A stretch of 64,000 nucleotides of DNA, taken from contig CP064957.1 in assembly GCA_016699045.1 (NCBI GenBank), positions 1,178,001 through 1,242,000 of the forward strand, read 5' to 3'. Origin of the DNA: a bacterium. GTDB taxonomy: Bacteria > Babelota > Babeliae > Babelales > RVW-14. Under the pieces are notes generated by a model that worked only from the letters and a program-made list of their open reading frames with translations, had not been told where the DNA came from and did not search any database. Of this stretch, positions 18,101-25,558 are shown piece after piece. Position numbers and translations under genes: made by a program. Every line of letters starts with the position of its first letter. Position 1 is the stretch's first letter.

Positions 18101-18684
18101 GGAAGACTTTCTAAGAGTTTTAATAACTCGAGGAGTGTTTTTTTCTTTGCATCTTTGAAGCTTATTTTAAGATGGTGGGTCGCCTTGTTTTTAAGGTCGG
18201 CGATTATTTGATGGTCTAAGGACTCACTTGCTTGATATTTTTGATAGTCCTCAGAAAGAGTTTCAGATCCGACTGCCTTTTGAAGTGATTGGTCGGTTAC
18301 TACAGTATGGACAATTGCAGTAAAACGATCATCGTTGCTTTTCTTGTGTGTTTTTTCGAGTGTATTTAATAATGCGCCGATGGTTGCTGTGGTGAATTTT
18401 GCTGCCAGTCCAAATTGTGAGGGAGCAATACTTCCTGGAAAAGCGTGAAAGAGTTGTTTTATCAAATGGACAGTAGCATCGTCTTGATTGCTAAAGTGAT
18501 ACAGTTTTTCTATGTAGCCCATTTCTATGCCAAGAGCGCCGCAAGTAGGAGATAGTCTGATGCGGCTTTCTGGAGAAAGAATATTCCACGTGCCTTTGAT
18601 ATCATGAATATTGCCAGGCATGATCGTCGATGTCATGCCAAGTGTCGAGATAAAAGAAATTATTAATAACCGCCCAAACTTCAT
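15112..18684 (-). CDS. Very large secreted helical-repeat protein of unknown function
   Basis: A 1190-residue protein with a signal peptide (MKFGRLLIISFISTLGMTST) and no recognised catalytic domain. The C-terminal ~430 residues form degenerate ~37-residue helical repeats with a core like LLKTLIEKNYEPALQATIDLA, seen as ...KNYIPAL, KNYEPAL, KGYAPAL, KKYAKAL, QHYIPAL, QGYEPAI, so they probably make a right-handed solenoid used for protein binding. The middle part is mixed and includes Ser/Ala and Glu/Asp-rich linkers. The start follows GGGGAGA. It is alone between terminators and has its own promoter-like pair, so it is a single-gene unit. Similar large secreted repeat proteins are often host-facing, an inference. 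Confidence 0.7.
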   Translation of the reverse strand: MKFGRLLIISFISTLGMTSTIMPGNIHDIKGTWNILSPESRIRLSPTCGALGIEMGYIEKLYHFSNQDDATVHLIKQLFHAFPGSIAPSQFGLAAKFTTATIGALLNTLEKTHKKSNDDRFTAIVHTVVTDQSLQKAVGSETLSEDYQKYQASESLDHQIIADLKNKATHHLKISFKDAKKKTLLELLKLLESLPEERLNDEVKELITKCKAWEQIDTTKKQLSKDSIAIFKSIETFAHTLIDACDECNPAKNADESSASSASSLQLKQNLIYRPYTAQHALLAWVYKTINSKKDFVPFFQKIHADLFTEQVDFLDAEWLSEWVDDIFQIDDNINLHTKFLKTFAPKTSQEVIELCDDNYFDELLFMEVKYQLYGQNIPILPNSRQIFFRSHKFSDCSEMLLLNLCNIITYDKKTGTFGNQPENLVMPDMLKNFYAEEDINGIKINALEKTTGDLTVRQSWSNLLQNKPYIIYHNAWNPNNSNYYYEFPKDSPEKIVGFIKLPDIIIPENIPTGQKTLIAKNMSTNHVSANSPSHTFNYVTVNKNSYLLVENDEYELFEIMPFIRNIIIMMDRIWHLQLFLDKKQSIHNFFQSSFFNSTYFKQLCDKCDFEIDKKILPNLDYELKEYSFSLSKKSCSAFFYIALVPPRHIYAQRSPMPSSLLDYAQPLQKYLNQNLEKIKNPIAPLIFDLYRPSNSEAQTIYRFFTQNLFEDDEKTEIIEDIIESKKTEPELASLVNQLIKNLNVKDNLEAQLAIAKSLHDGIYFIRNNRNNFHTKEALALFVNKIIDHHNTSVLLEIFDYIIPLLQILNDNDTITKIADWFIHKSTHENTEQALPALKLLLDLVINDNHDFFSAATTAANHTILNENHTLYNIATKIIITLINKDYEPALQVGTALAVKKEQSKITFIFLELLLKKGYAPALQPITDIASQLSNSDNYESKKLGFQFFKALIEKNYIPALDTATTTAIQQNFDKNPEYKKFGSMLLKTLIEKNYEPALQATIDLAIKLCSRDNTEDKDSGLFLLNLLITKNCRSAFEITTQTAFELSSNNNETIAFACLNLLEKLVEKKYAKALRHAYQAASNNLQKDDFLKSKSMTLLKALCAQHYIPALKTTLQLAINNSNKSIAEQHLSLELFDTLFQQGYEPAIKAALPIIKEKSNGPNKRLQGFASLLKKNIDKYYDIPPDFEF

Positions 18685-18696
18685 TAGAGTCTCCCC

Positions 18697-18766
18697 AAAT
18701 CAGTTTCTTTTCTGATTCCCCCTTTTGCCTCGTTATATCATAACAGAAATTAAAATAATGGGGCAA
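18697..18766 (-). promoter_or_regulatory. Promoter region and leader hairpin of the 1190-residue protein gene
   Basis: On the minus strand TTGCCC (18761-18766) and TATGAT (18737-18742) are separated by 18 bases. The leader contains the hairpin AATCAG/CTGATT directly before the GGGGAGA ribosome binding site. Confidence 0.45.
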
Positions 18767-18818
18767 CGAATCACGAAATGGGTAATTTTGTATTGGCTGA
18801 GTAATGATTTTGGGTTAT

Positions 18819-20069
18819 TTATTCTTGGGTCGGTGAGGTTTGTATGGTTTCATTTAATTCAAGAGCTTTTTTAATTAAAAGCTCTTTTCTATCGGCAATT
18901 TCTTTTTTTTCATCAAAGTAGTTGCGCAGCATCGTTGGTAAGTCCATATCTACTTTAAGTTGGGCCCGATGTTCACGAGTGGCAAGCGTGTGTTTGGGGA
19001 AAATGCCGACCAGGTACATAGCTTTGCTGCATGCTCGCTGTAGTGCTAAAACATCAACGGTGTCAGTACTCGCTTCAGGGACATGGTAGACAATTTTAAC
19101 GATAGCATTCGTCAGATTTTTTTTCTTGAGTTGGTCTAAAATTTGTTCTGTTTGGTTGCCTAGTGTTGTCAGTTTTACTTCAATTTGGATCATTGGTCGT
19201 GTGTTGACGTGTACAAAATCTACGTTGCATTCGGTTTTGTCGGCCGCTTTTTTGTCTATCGTGACGCGGCAAAAACCTTTATCTTCTTTTCGCTCGCCAA
19301 AATCTACGCGTTCAATGGAGCCTGAATAGACAACCGGCGGGAAGCCTTTTGGGTTAAGATTTTGATAACGATGCAAATGACCGAGAGCAACATAATCAAA
19401 AGGTGAGATGGCAAGTTGTGATGGTAAAAAAATTGGATCGGTACCAAAGATAGCGCATTTTTCAGAACCTGAAAAAATACCGCTGCTTACTGTTAAGTGT
19501 CCCGCTAAAATTGCAGGTAGATTGGGGTTCAGTGTTTGTGCTAGTGAGTTGATAATGTGGCCAACTTTTTCAGACAAACAAGTGGCAATTTCAGCATTGT
19601 TTTTGAAGCGATGTTCGGTGTTGGCAACCAGTGTGTTGCGGGTTGGCCATGGAATGCCAACGACTTGCACGGGGCCATTTTTTGTAGTGATCTTTATTGC
19701 TTCAGGTTTTGAAAAAACATAAAAACTATCGAGTGGAAGATAAGCAAAAATGTCCAATGCGTTTGCTTTGCCAAAGCTGAGTGGATGGTCGTGATTGCCA
19801 ATCACGATAGCAACCGGAATTTTTGCTGTATGCAGTTTGAGCAAAAGACTGCATAAAAGCTTTTGTTGGGTGGGGGTGGGGTATGCGGTTTTATACGCAT
19901 CCCCACACAGCAAAAAGAGGTCTATGTTTTCTGCAACCGCTTTATTAACGCATTCTTCAAGCGCATTTTTAAAATCAAGTAAGCGTGTGTGAATGCCGGT
20001 TGCTGCATCAATTTTGCCATAGTTTTCAACGCCAAAATGTACGTCTGCGGTGTGAAAAATAGTGATCAT
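18819..20069 (-). CDS. sbcD: DNA repair exonuclease SbcD (Mre11-like)
   Basis: A 416-residue calcineurin-type phosphoesterase with the motif series TADVHFG (7-13), CGDAYK (55-60), GNHDH (91-95), AGHLTV and GHLHRYQ. These hold the two-metal site of Mre11/SbcD nucleases. With SbcC it cuts hairpin and blocked DNA ends; sbcC is not in this window. The start overlaps the glmU stop as ATGA, so it is translated from the glmU message. The C-terminal ~130 residues are the capping region and a charged tail. Confidence 0.9.
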   Translation of the reverse strand: MITIFHTADVHFGVENYGKIDAATGIHTRLLDFKNALEECVNKAVAENIDLFLLCGDAYKTAYPTPTQQKLLCSLLLKLHTAKIPVAIVIGNHDHPLSFGKANALDIFAYLPLDSFYVFSKPEAIKITTKNGPVQVVGIPWPTRNTLVANTEHRFKNNAEIATCLSEKVGHIINSLAQTLNPNLPAILAGHLTVSSGIFSGSEKCAIFGTDPIFLPSQLAISPFDYVALGHLHRYQNLNPKGFPPVVYSGSIERVDFGERKEDKGFCRVTIDKKAADKTECNVDFVHVNTRPMIQIEVKLTTLGNQTEQILDQLKKKNLTNAIVKIVYHVPEASTDTVDVLALQRACSKAMYLVGIFPKHTLATREHRAQLKVDMDLPTMLRNYFDEKKEIADRKELLIKKALELNETIQTSPTQE

Positions 20070-21553
20070 AGTTCGTTATGTTCCGAGTTCGTTGTTTTTA
20101 CGGCGCCAAGAAAGTTTAAAGATTTTTTATCTTCTTGATCATTGTTTAAACATGTTTTTTTTTGTAATTTCTCGCGTATTTTTTTTGCGTATCCTTCTTT
20201 GTTTACTTGTTTTGAGCGACCAATAGCAAGGCTGTCTTGTGGGACATCTTTGGTAATGGTAGATCCTGCTGCGGTGTAGGAATCTTTGCCGATGGTGATT
20301 GGCGATACCAAGGTGTTGTTGCTGCCAATAAATGCATTATCTTCAATGGTTGTTGGATGTTTTCGTTCGCCGTCATAATTGCATAAAACGGTGCCCGCGC
20401 CAATATTAACACCTGAACCAACGGTTGCATTGCCAAGGTATGAAAGATGCTTCATTTTAGTTTTTTCGCCGATGGTTGTCTGCTTAATTTCAACAAAGTT
20501 GCCAATTTCGGCATGTGCTCCAATAATAACATTATTTCTTAAACGTGCAAAAGGTCCAATGTGTGCGTTGTGGTGAATGGTGCTGTCTTGAATTACCGAG
20601 TGCGAGTGAATACTAACGTTATCTTCCGTTATTGTGTTTTCTATGATTGAAAATGCGCCAATGGTGTTTTCCTCACCAAGTTTTGTTTTACCCAACAAAT
20701 GTACGCCAGTACCAATAAATGAGCCAGCACCAATTTCAACATTGATATCAATGTGAATACTTTGTGCCAATTCAAAGCGTACGCCTTGTAGCATCCAGTG
20801 TTTAATGAATTCTGATCGTTTAATTTGTTCAACTGACCATAATTCTTGAAGTGTGTTAACGCCACGGACATTATCATAAGGAACATTGACTACGTGGACA
20901 GGAAGTCCTTGATCACTTGCCATGTTGATTAAATGAGTAAAATAAATTTCTCCGGATACTGGGCTTGGTTTTATGTGATGAATGTTTTCTTTCAAAAAAC
21001 TTTTTTTCATAACATAAATACCAGCATTGATACGATTAAGAGCGCGTTGTTCTTCGGTGCAATCTTTTTCTTCGATAATTCTAACGATTCCGTCGTTATA
21101 ACCAATTACGCGACCATAGCCGCTAGCATCCAAAACGAGCGTTGAGCAAAAAGATATGATGGCTTTGCTTTCTTGATGCTCAATAAGTAATGTTCTAATT
21201 AATTCTTTTGAAATAAGTGGTGTGTCGCCATACAAAATAAGAATGTCATCTTGGTCCCACGTTTCTTCAGAACAAGCAACGGCGTGACCAGTTCCTTTTT
21301 GTTCTTGTTGAATAACAAATTGTGTTTTTGCTACGCCTTCTTTTTCTATTTCTTTTCTAACGTCTTCGGCTTGATAGCCCAAAACAAGGGTCATGGGAAG
21401 ATTTAAATCTTCTAGAACTTTGAGTGGATACAAAATCATGCTACGGCCGCAAATATTGAATAAAAGTTTCGTTTTTTTTGTTTTAAAACGGCTTGCTTGG
21501 CCTGCGGCTAAAACGATAGCTCTTGCATTCCAATTTATTCGTGTGTTCTCCAT
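20066..21553 (-). CDS. glmU: Bifunctional UDP-GlcNAc pyrophosphorylase / glucosamine-1-phosphate acetyltransferase
   Basis: A 495-residue protein. The N-terminal half is a sugar nucleotidyltransferase (LAAGQASRFKTKKTKLLF in place of the usual GxGTRM loop; YGDTPLI; NAGIYV), and the C-terminal half is a left-handed beta helix of hexapeptide repeats with the acetyltransferase residues KHLSYLGNA. It makes UDP-GlcNAc for peptidoglycan and lipid A, feeding LpxC (56812) and the Mur pathway. It has an extra ~35-residue charged tail. The start follows GAGGAGCGTCTG. The G-loop variant (QASRFK instead of GTRMKS) is worth noting, but the other motifs are intact. Confidence 0.93.
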   Translation of the reverse strand: MENTRINWNARAIVLAAGQASRFKTKKTKLLFNICGRSMILYPLKVLEDLNLPMTLVLGYQAEDVRKEIEKEGVAKTQFVIQQEQKGTGHAVACSEETWDQDDILILYGDTPLISKELIRTLLIEHQESKAIISFCSTLVLDASGYGRVIGYNDGIVRIIEEKDCTEEQRALNRINAGIYVMKKSFLKENIHHIKPSPVSGEIYFTHLINMASDQGLPVHVVNVPYDNVRGVNTLQELWSVEQIKRSEFIKHWMLQGVRFELAQSIHIDINVEIGAGSFIGTGVHLLGKTKLGEENTIGAFSIIENTITEDNVSIHSHSVIQDSTIHHNAHIGPFARLRNNVIIGAHAEIGNFVEIKQTTIGEKTKMKHLSYLGNATVGSGVNIGAGTVLCNYDGERKHPTTIEDNAFIGSNNTLVSPITIGKDSYTAAGSTITKDVPQDSLAIGRSKQVNKEGYAKKIREKLQKKTCLNNDQEDKKSLNFLGAVKTTNSEHNEL

Positions 21554-21657
21554 CAGACGCTCCTCTTAATTAAGCATTATTGTGGTGAATTTTTTTTGTT
21601 GCTGTTTTTATCAAAATGAATTTACTTCTTTTAAAGGGTGCTTTAAACTTAGTTATC

Positions 21658-21686
21658 TTGAAAAGCTTTTTGTAAAGATATATGCT
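21658..21686 (+). promoter_or_regulatory. Probable promoter of tRNA-Ser
   Basis: TTGAAA (21658-21663), exactly 17 bases, TATGCT (21681-21686). It lies 74 bases upstream of the tRNA. Confidence 0.45.
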
Positions 21687-21759
21687 AAAATACCTATAAA
21701 GCAAATTATTTTTTAATTTTTTTATTTTCTTTGATACTACGCGCGCGTTTATATGGAGC

Positions 21760-21851
21760 GGAGAGATGGCTGAGTGGTCGAAAGCGGCTGCCTCGAAAGC
21801 AGTTATTCCGTTAACCCGGAATCATGGGTTCGAATCCCATTCTCTCCTCCA
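21760..21851 (+). tRNA. tRNA-Ser (anticodon CGA)
   Basis: A 92-base tRNA: acceptor GGAGAGA paired with TCTCTCC, anticodon stem CTGC/GCAG with loop CTCGAAA (anticodon CGA, reads UCG), long variable arm ATTCCG/CGGAAT, T arm ATGGG-TTCGAAT-CCCAT and an encoded CCA end. The long variable arm confirms class II, serine. Confidence 0.95.
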
Positions 21852-21882
21852 CTTAAAAAAGAGATTCTTTGGAGTTAGTTTA

Positions 21883-22305
21883 ATGAATAAAGACATGGTA
21901 GATCTCGATCAACGCTCTATTCTTGGTATTAAATACGATCAGCTTGTTTATGTTGCTTCTAAAGATTGGGGGCATGAAGAGTGGATTGTCAATAATGCAA
22001 AATATTGCGGTAAAAAATTGGTGTTCAATTCCGGAGGTCGCTGCTCATTGCATTATCATAAAATTAAAGAAGAAACGTTTTATGTTCTTTCAGGAAAAGT
22101 TTATATCGAACTTGTTGATGGTGACAAAAAGACTAATCGTGTTATGGAGCCGGGCGATACGCAGCATATTGTGCCAGGCCTTTGGCATCGCATCACCGCT
22201 TTGCTACCTTCAGAAGTAATGGAGTTTTCAACTTTTCATATGGAAGATGATTCATATCGTATTGAATTGGCCGGTGTTATTAATGTGCAAGATATTTGCT
22301 TGTAG
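21883..22305 (+). CDS. Cupin-domain protein
   Basis: A 140-residue single cupin. Motif 1 is HYHKIKEETFYVLSGKVYIEL (shown in its core HYHKIKEETF and GKVYIEL parts) with His and Glu ligands, and motif 2 is PGDTQHIVPGLWHRI with the third His. It resembles small sugar-handling cupins with the N-terminal WGHEEWIVNNAKYCGK pattern, but the substrate cannot be told. The start at 21883 follows GGAGTT; reading from 21766 would run through the tRNA and is wrong. Two short genes follow. Confidence 0.8.
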   Translation: MNKDMVDLDQRSILGIKYDQLVYVASKDWGHEEWIVNNAKYCGKKLVFNSGGRCSLHYHKIKEETFYVLSGKVYIELVDGDKKTNRVMEPGDTQHIVPGLWHRITALLPSEVMEFSTFHMEDDSYRIELAGVINVQDICL

Positions 22306-22314
22306 TGTGTTGTT

Positions 22315-22880
22315 ATGATGATATCAATTAAAAAAAATCTTTTTATTCTTTCAGCTGCTGCAAGTTTTGTGGTGGCCATATTTTTTTTTTGATTCAGCGA
22401 AATGTTCTGGTTATTCATTGGGCGTGGCATGGCGTACCGATACGCCAGGCTCATGAAAAAACTCTACCTGCGATTGTGCGTAAACCGATTACCTATCGTT
22501 TTATAAAGCATGACCAACCAAACAGCGAACAAGCTTTTTTAATGTGGCATACGCATGATTACGGACAAAATCTTAAACAAGTGGTGAGTGGGTGGTTGAC
22601 GTGTGTTCAAGAAGAGCGCCTTGTTGATCACGCTGTGCGTCTTGAGACGGTATCGTTATCTTTGTACAACCAAGAAGCTTATCTTTCTTTTACTCAATCC
22701 TTAATGAAAAAAGATGATTCAATTGCAAAAAAATGGCAGTTGATCGAAAGTCTTTTTAAAACAGTGCGTGAGTCAGGGATTGATGTTCGTGCTGTTTTGT
22801 TTTTAGTTGATCATCAACTAATGATTGATGAACATTTTGATTTTTCTCAGCCATTGGCGCTTGATGGTTTTCTTCCATAG
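22315..22880 (+). pseudogene. Membrane-anchored protein of unknown function, one-base frameshift in a T10 tract
   Basis: The ATG at 22315 starts a hydrophobic segment (KKNLFILSAAASFVVAIFFF) that reaches a stop just after ten T (22381-22390). The rest of the protein continues in another frame from the end of that tract to 22880. One more T joins the two into a 188-residue protein with one N-terminal membrane helix and a soluble domain (VIHWAWHGVPIRQAHEKT, WLTCVQEERLVDHAVRLE, FLVDHQLMIDEHFDFSQP). The domain reminds me of GerMN-type folds, but this is tentative. The long T run makes sequencing error, slippage or phase variation plausible. It follows the cupin gene by 9 bases. Confidence 0.65.
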
Positions 22881-22988
22881 TTGGCGGTTTGATATTGTTT
22901 TTTGTTGCGTAGGATTGTTTTGTTTGCTATAACCAACCAAGTTGGTGAACGGTGAGGGAATGATCTTTTTTGATAGCAAGGAGAAGCG

Positions 22989-23900
22989 ATGAAAATTATC
23001 ACAAAATATGGATTATGTGCGGTGATGGGCATTATGGCTTTTAATGGGGCTGTGTATGCATCGTGTCCTTACAAAGAAAAATTTGAGACCAAAAAAATTG
23101 CGACAGCAAATTTTTTAAGCGATCTTGCTAAAACATGCGACAAAGTCGGCAAGGCTATTGGTGCGCAAGATCAAAGAGAGCGTCAACAAGCGGCGTGCGA
23201 AATTGTAGGTTCTTTGTTGTCGCTGGCTGCTAACGTTACAGCACAAAATGAAAAAGATAAAGCCGCTAAAGCTGCTGATCAAACAACGCGTCTTGCTTGT
23301 GCTATTGAAGAACTTACCAAGACCTTGGCAGATGAGTGTTCTTCTTGTACCAAATCTATGATGCTTGATGCTTTGACCCTTGCAGATATTCAAGTTAAAG
23401 TTAGATTTAATAATCAAGAATTTTCAGAAAATTTATTTGCACGCATTATGCCATTTGTGGAAAGAAATATTGTTCCGGTAGTAAAGTATCTTAAGTCTCA
23501 ACAGCAAACATTTCGTGATGCTGCTATCGATCAAAATGTTGTAAGGGTAGAAGATGCTGAAAATCTTGCATCTACTCCTGGTGCTACGTCAGTTGTTGAC
23601 AATATTACCGATATGGCATTAGAAGTGGTTGATGGTGTGATGGAAAATATAGACAAGCCCAACCAAGCTGATATACCGGTTCTTGAAGATGGTACGCAAC
23701 TTTCGTTAGAAGTGTTGTCAGTTATGGCGTCTATTTGGCATTTGATAGAATCAATTTTGCATCAAAATAAAAATGTTGGTTTGTATCTTAAAGAACAGGC
23801 AATTTTGTTGAGTTCTTATATGTATGAACGTATTGTTGGCGAAATAGATGAAAATTTTTTTGCTCAACAAAATAATGCAGAGCTGCCTCAAAAGCAATAA
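22989..23900 (+). CDS. Secreted protein of unknown function
   Basis: A 303-residue protein with a signal peptide (MKIITKYGLCAVMGIMAFNG, cleavage expected near VYASC at ~26) and a strong AAGGAGAAGCG ribosome site. The mature part is mostly helical and Ala/Gln/Glu-rich, with several Cys (CDKVGKA, CEIVGS, CAIEELT, CSSCTK). The pair CSSC at ~110 could form a disulfide. No known domain recognised. It lies 108 bases after the preceding frame-broken gene and 6 bases before psd; co-expression with lipid synthesis may be accidental. Confidence 0.6.
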   Translation: MKIITKYGLCAVMGIMAFNGAVYASCPYKEKFETKKIATANFLSDLAKTCDKVGKAIGAQDQRERQQAACEIVGSLLSLAANVTAQNEKDKAAKAADQTTRLACAIEELTKTLADECSSCTKSMMLDALTLADIQVKVRFNNQEFSENLFARIMPFVERNIVPVVKYLKSQQQTFRDAAIDQNVVRVEDAENLASTPGATSVVDNITDMALEVVDGVMENIDKPNQADIPVLEDGTQLSLEVLSVMASIWHLIESILHQNKNVGLYLKEQAILLSSYMYERIVGEIDENFFAQQNNAELPQKQ

Positions 23901-23906
23901 AAAATT

Positions 23907-24824
23907 ATGAGTATTATGGCCTTGTGGTTAAAACAGATTCAAAAAAATAATGGCGTTCAGTTCTACAATAAAGGACGCCTCGAGATAGAGCAAACCGAAA
24001 GGTTTGCTCTCCTTAATTTTTTATATACGCATCCGGTTGGCAAAGTACTGCGCGTGTTGGTGCGGCATCGTTTTATGGCAAAATTGTTGGCGATATATCA
24101 AAACTCTCGATTTACCAAAGCTAAGATCCAACCATTTATTGATCATCATAAAATTAGTATGAATGACTTTATTGTTCCTGAAGGCGGTTATCGTTCTTTT
24201 AATCATTTTTTTACGCGTGCCTTGAAACCTGGTGCTCGCTTGATTGATCAGCGCAAAAATATGATGATTAGTATTGCAGATGCCAAGCTTTTTGTTTTTG
24301 AGCATTTACAACGAGAACAAGATTTTTTGATTAAAGGCTGTCGATTTACGTTGGCTGATTTTTTAAAAAATGATGAATTAGCAGCTCAGTATGAACATGG
24401 CACTATGATGGTTTATCGCTTGGCGCCTTACGATTACCATCGGTATCATTTTCCCTTTAATTGTTTTGTACAAAAAAATATTGTTATACATGGTTTTTTA
24501 GAATCAGTTAATCCGATTACTTTTGCAACTGGTTTACAACCGTTGGTGCAGAATGAACGACACATGATAACCTTGCAGTCAGATCTTTTTGGGGATGTTT
24601 TAATGATTGTTGTGGGGGCGATGTTTGTAGGGAAAATTGTTTCAACGCATCATGAAAACCAGGCTTATAAAAAAGGTGATGAAGCAGGGTTTTTTGAATT
24701 TGGTGGTTCAACCGTTGTGCTGTTGTTTAAAAAAAATGCCATCAAAGTGCGTGCAGATTTAATAAAAAATTCTGCTGAGGTAAAAGAAACAGTAGTTAAA
24801 ATGGGTGAAGCGGTGAGTGAATGA
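23907..24824 (+). CDS. psd: Phosphatidylserine decarboxylase proenzyme
   Basis: A 305-residue proenzyme. The self-cleavage motif GGST at 266-269 makes the pyruvoyl group from Ser268. Upstream residues of the charge-relay site are visible as SIADAKLFVF (Asp) and YDYHRYHFP (His). The N-terminal EGGYRSFNHFFTRALKPGAR block is the family signature. It converts phosphatidylserine to phosphatidylethanolamine at the inner membrane. The start (23907) has no strong ribosome site, so coupling with the gene 6 bases upstream is likely; the ATG at 23916 is an alternative. Confidence 0.92.
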   Translation: MSIMALWLKQIQKNNGVQFYNKGRLEIEQTERFALLNFLYTHPVGKVLRVLVRHRFMAKLLAIYQNSRFTKAKIQPFIDHHKISMNDFIVPEGGYRSFNHFFTRALKPGARLIDQRKNMMISIADAKLFVFEHLQREQDFLIKGCRFTLADFLKNDELAAQYEHGTMMVYRLAPYDYHRYHFPFNCFVQKNIVIHGFLESVNPITFATGLQPLVQNERHMITLQSDLFGDVLMIVVGAMFVGKIVSTHHENQAYKKGDEAGFFEFGGSTVVLLFKKNAIKVRADLIKNSAEVKETVVKMGEAVSE

Positions 24825-24840
24825 ACAAGGAGCGAGCGTG

Positions 24841-25503
24841 ATGAAAATTTATCCTTCATTAATTTCATGTGATGTTTTAAATTTGGCGTCAACGCTAGCA
24901 GCCCTTGATTCGCATGTTGATGGTTATCATATTGATATTATGGATGACCATTTTGTGCCTAATCTTACCTGGGGGCCGACGCTGGTAAATGCGCTTGCCG
25001 GTGCTACAACTAAGCCACTGCAAATGCATTTAATGGTGGAAAATCCTGCATCATGGGTAACGCGCTTAAACTTACAAAAAAAAGATAGTTTTGTTTTTCA
25101 TCGCGAAGTTGTGCGATATGTGCAGGATGGCGTAAAGCTTATTGAAGAATTAAAAAAACGAGATATTAAGGCTGGGCTGGCCCTTAATCCAAAAACAGGC
25201 GTCGAACAACTTGAGCCATTTGTGTCGTTACTTGATGAAATTTTAATAATGTCAGTAAATCCAGGATTTTCTGGTCAAAAATTTATAGAAAGCGCGTGCG
25301 ATAAGGTGCCTGCGTTAGTTGCCATGCGTCAGCAAAAAAATCTTAAATTTAACATTTGTATGGATGGCGGGATTGGTGCTAGTAACATTTGTTCATTGCA
25401 GCAGGCTGGTGTTCAGATAGTATCGGTTGCTTCTGCAATTTTTTCTTCATCAAATTATTGCCAAGCGCTTATGAATTTATATGCTTTACTTGGCAAATCT
25501 TAA
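24841..25503 (+). CDS. rpe: Ribulose-phosphate 3-epimerase
   Basis: A 220-residue TIM barrel with the family blocks PSLISCD (residues 5-11), DGYHIDIMDDHFVPN, PLQMHLMVENP, MSVNPGFSGQKF and MDGGIG. It interconverts ribulose 5-phosphate and xylulose 5-phosphate and links the product of gnd to the non-oxidative pentose phosphate branch. The start at 24841 follows AAGGAGCGAGCGTG; the upstream ATG at 24817 lies inside psd. Confidence 0.94.
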   Translation: MKIYPSLISCDVLNLASTLAALDSHVDGYHIDIMDDHFVPNLTWGPTLVNALAGATTKPLQMHLMVENPASWVTRLNLQKKDSFVFHREVVRYVQDGVKLIEELKKRDIKAGLALNPKTGVEQLEPFVSLLDEILIMSVNPGFSGQKFIESACDKVPALVAMRQQKNLKFNICMDGGIGASNICSLQQAGVQIVSVASAIFSSSNYCQALMNLYALLGKS

Positions 25504-25558
25504 AAATAGTTAACATTAACCAACAAAATACTTTAAAAAAAACGAGAAAATTAAAACA

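Noticed and set aside
21766..21882. Reading frame that runs through tRNA-Ser into the cupin gene
   Set aside because: The first ~40 codons are the tRNA itself; the true start with a ribosome site is at 21883.
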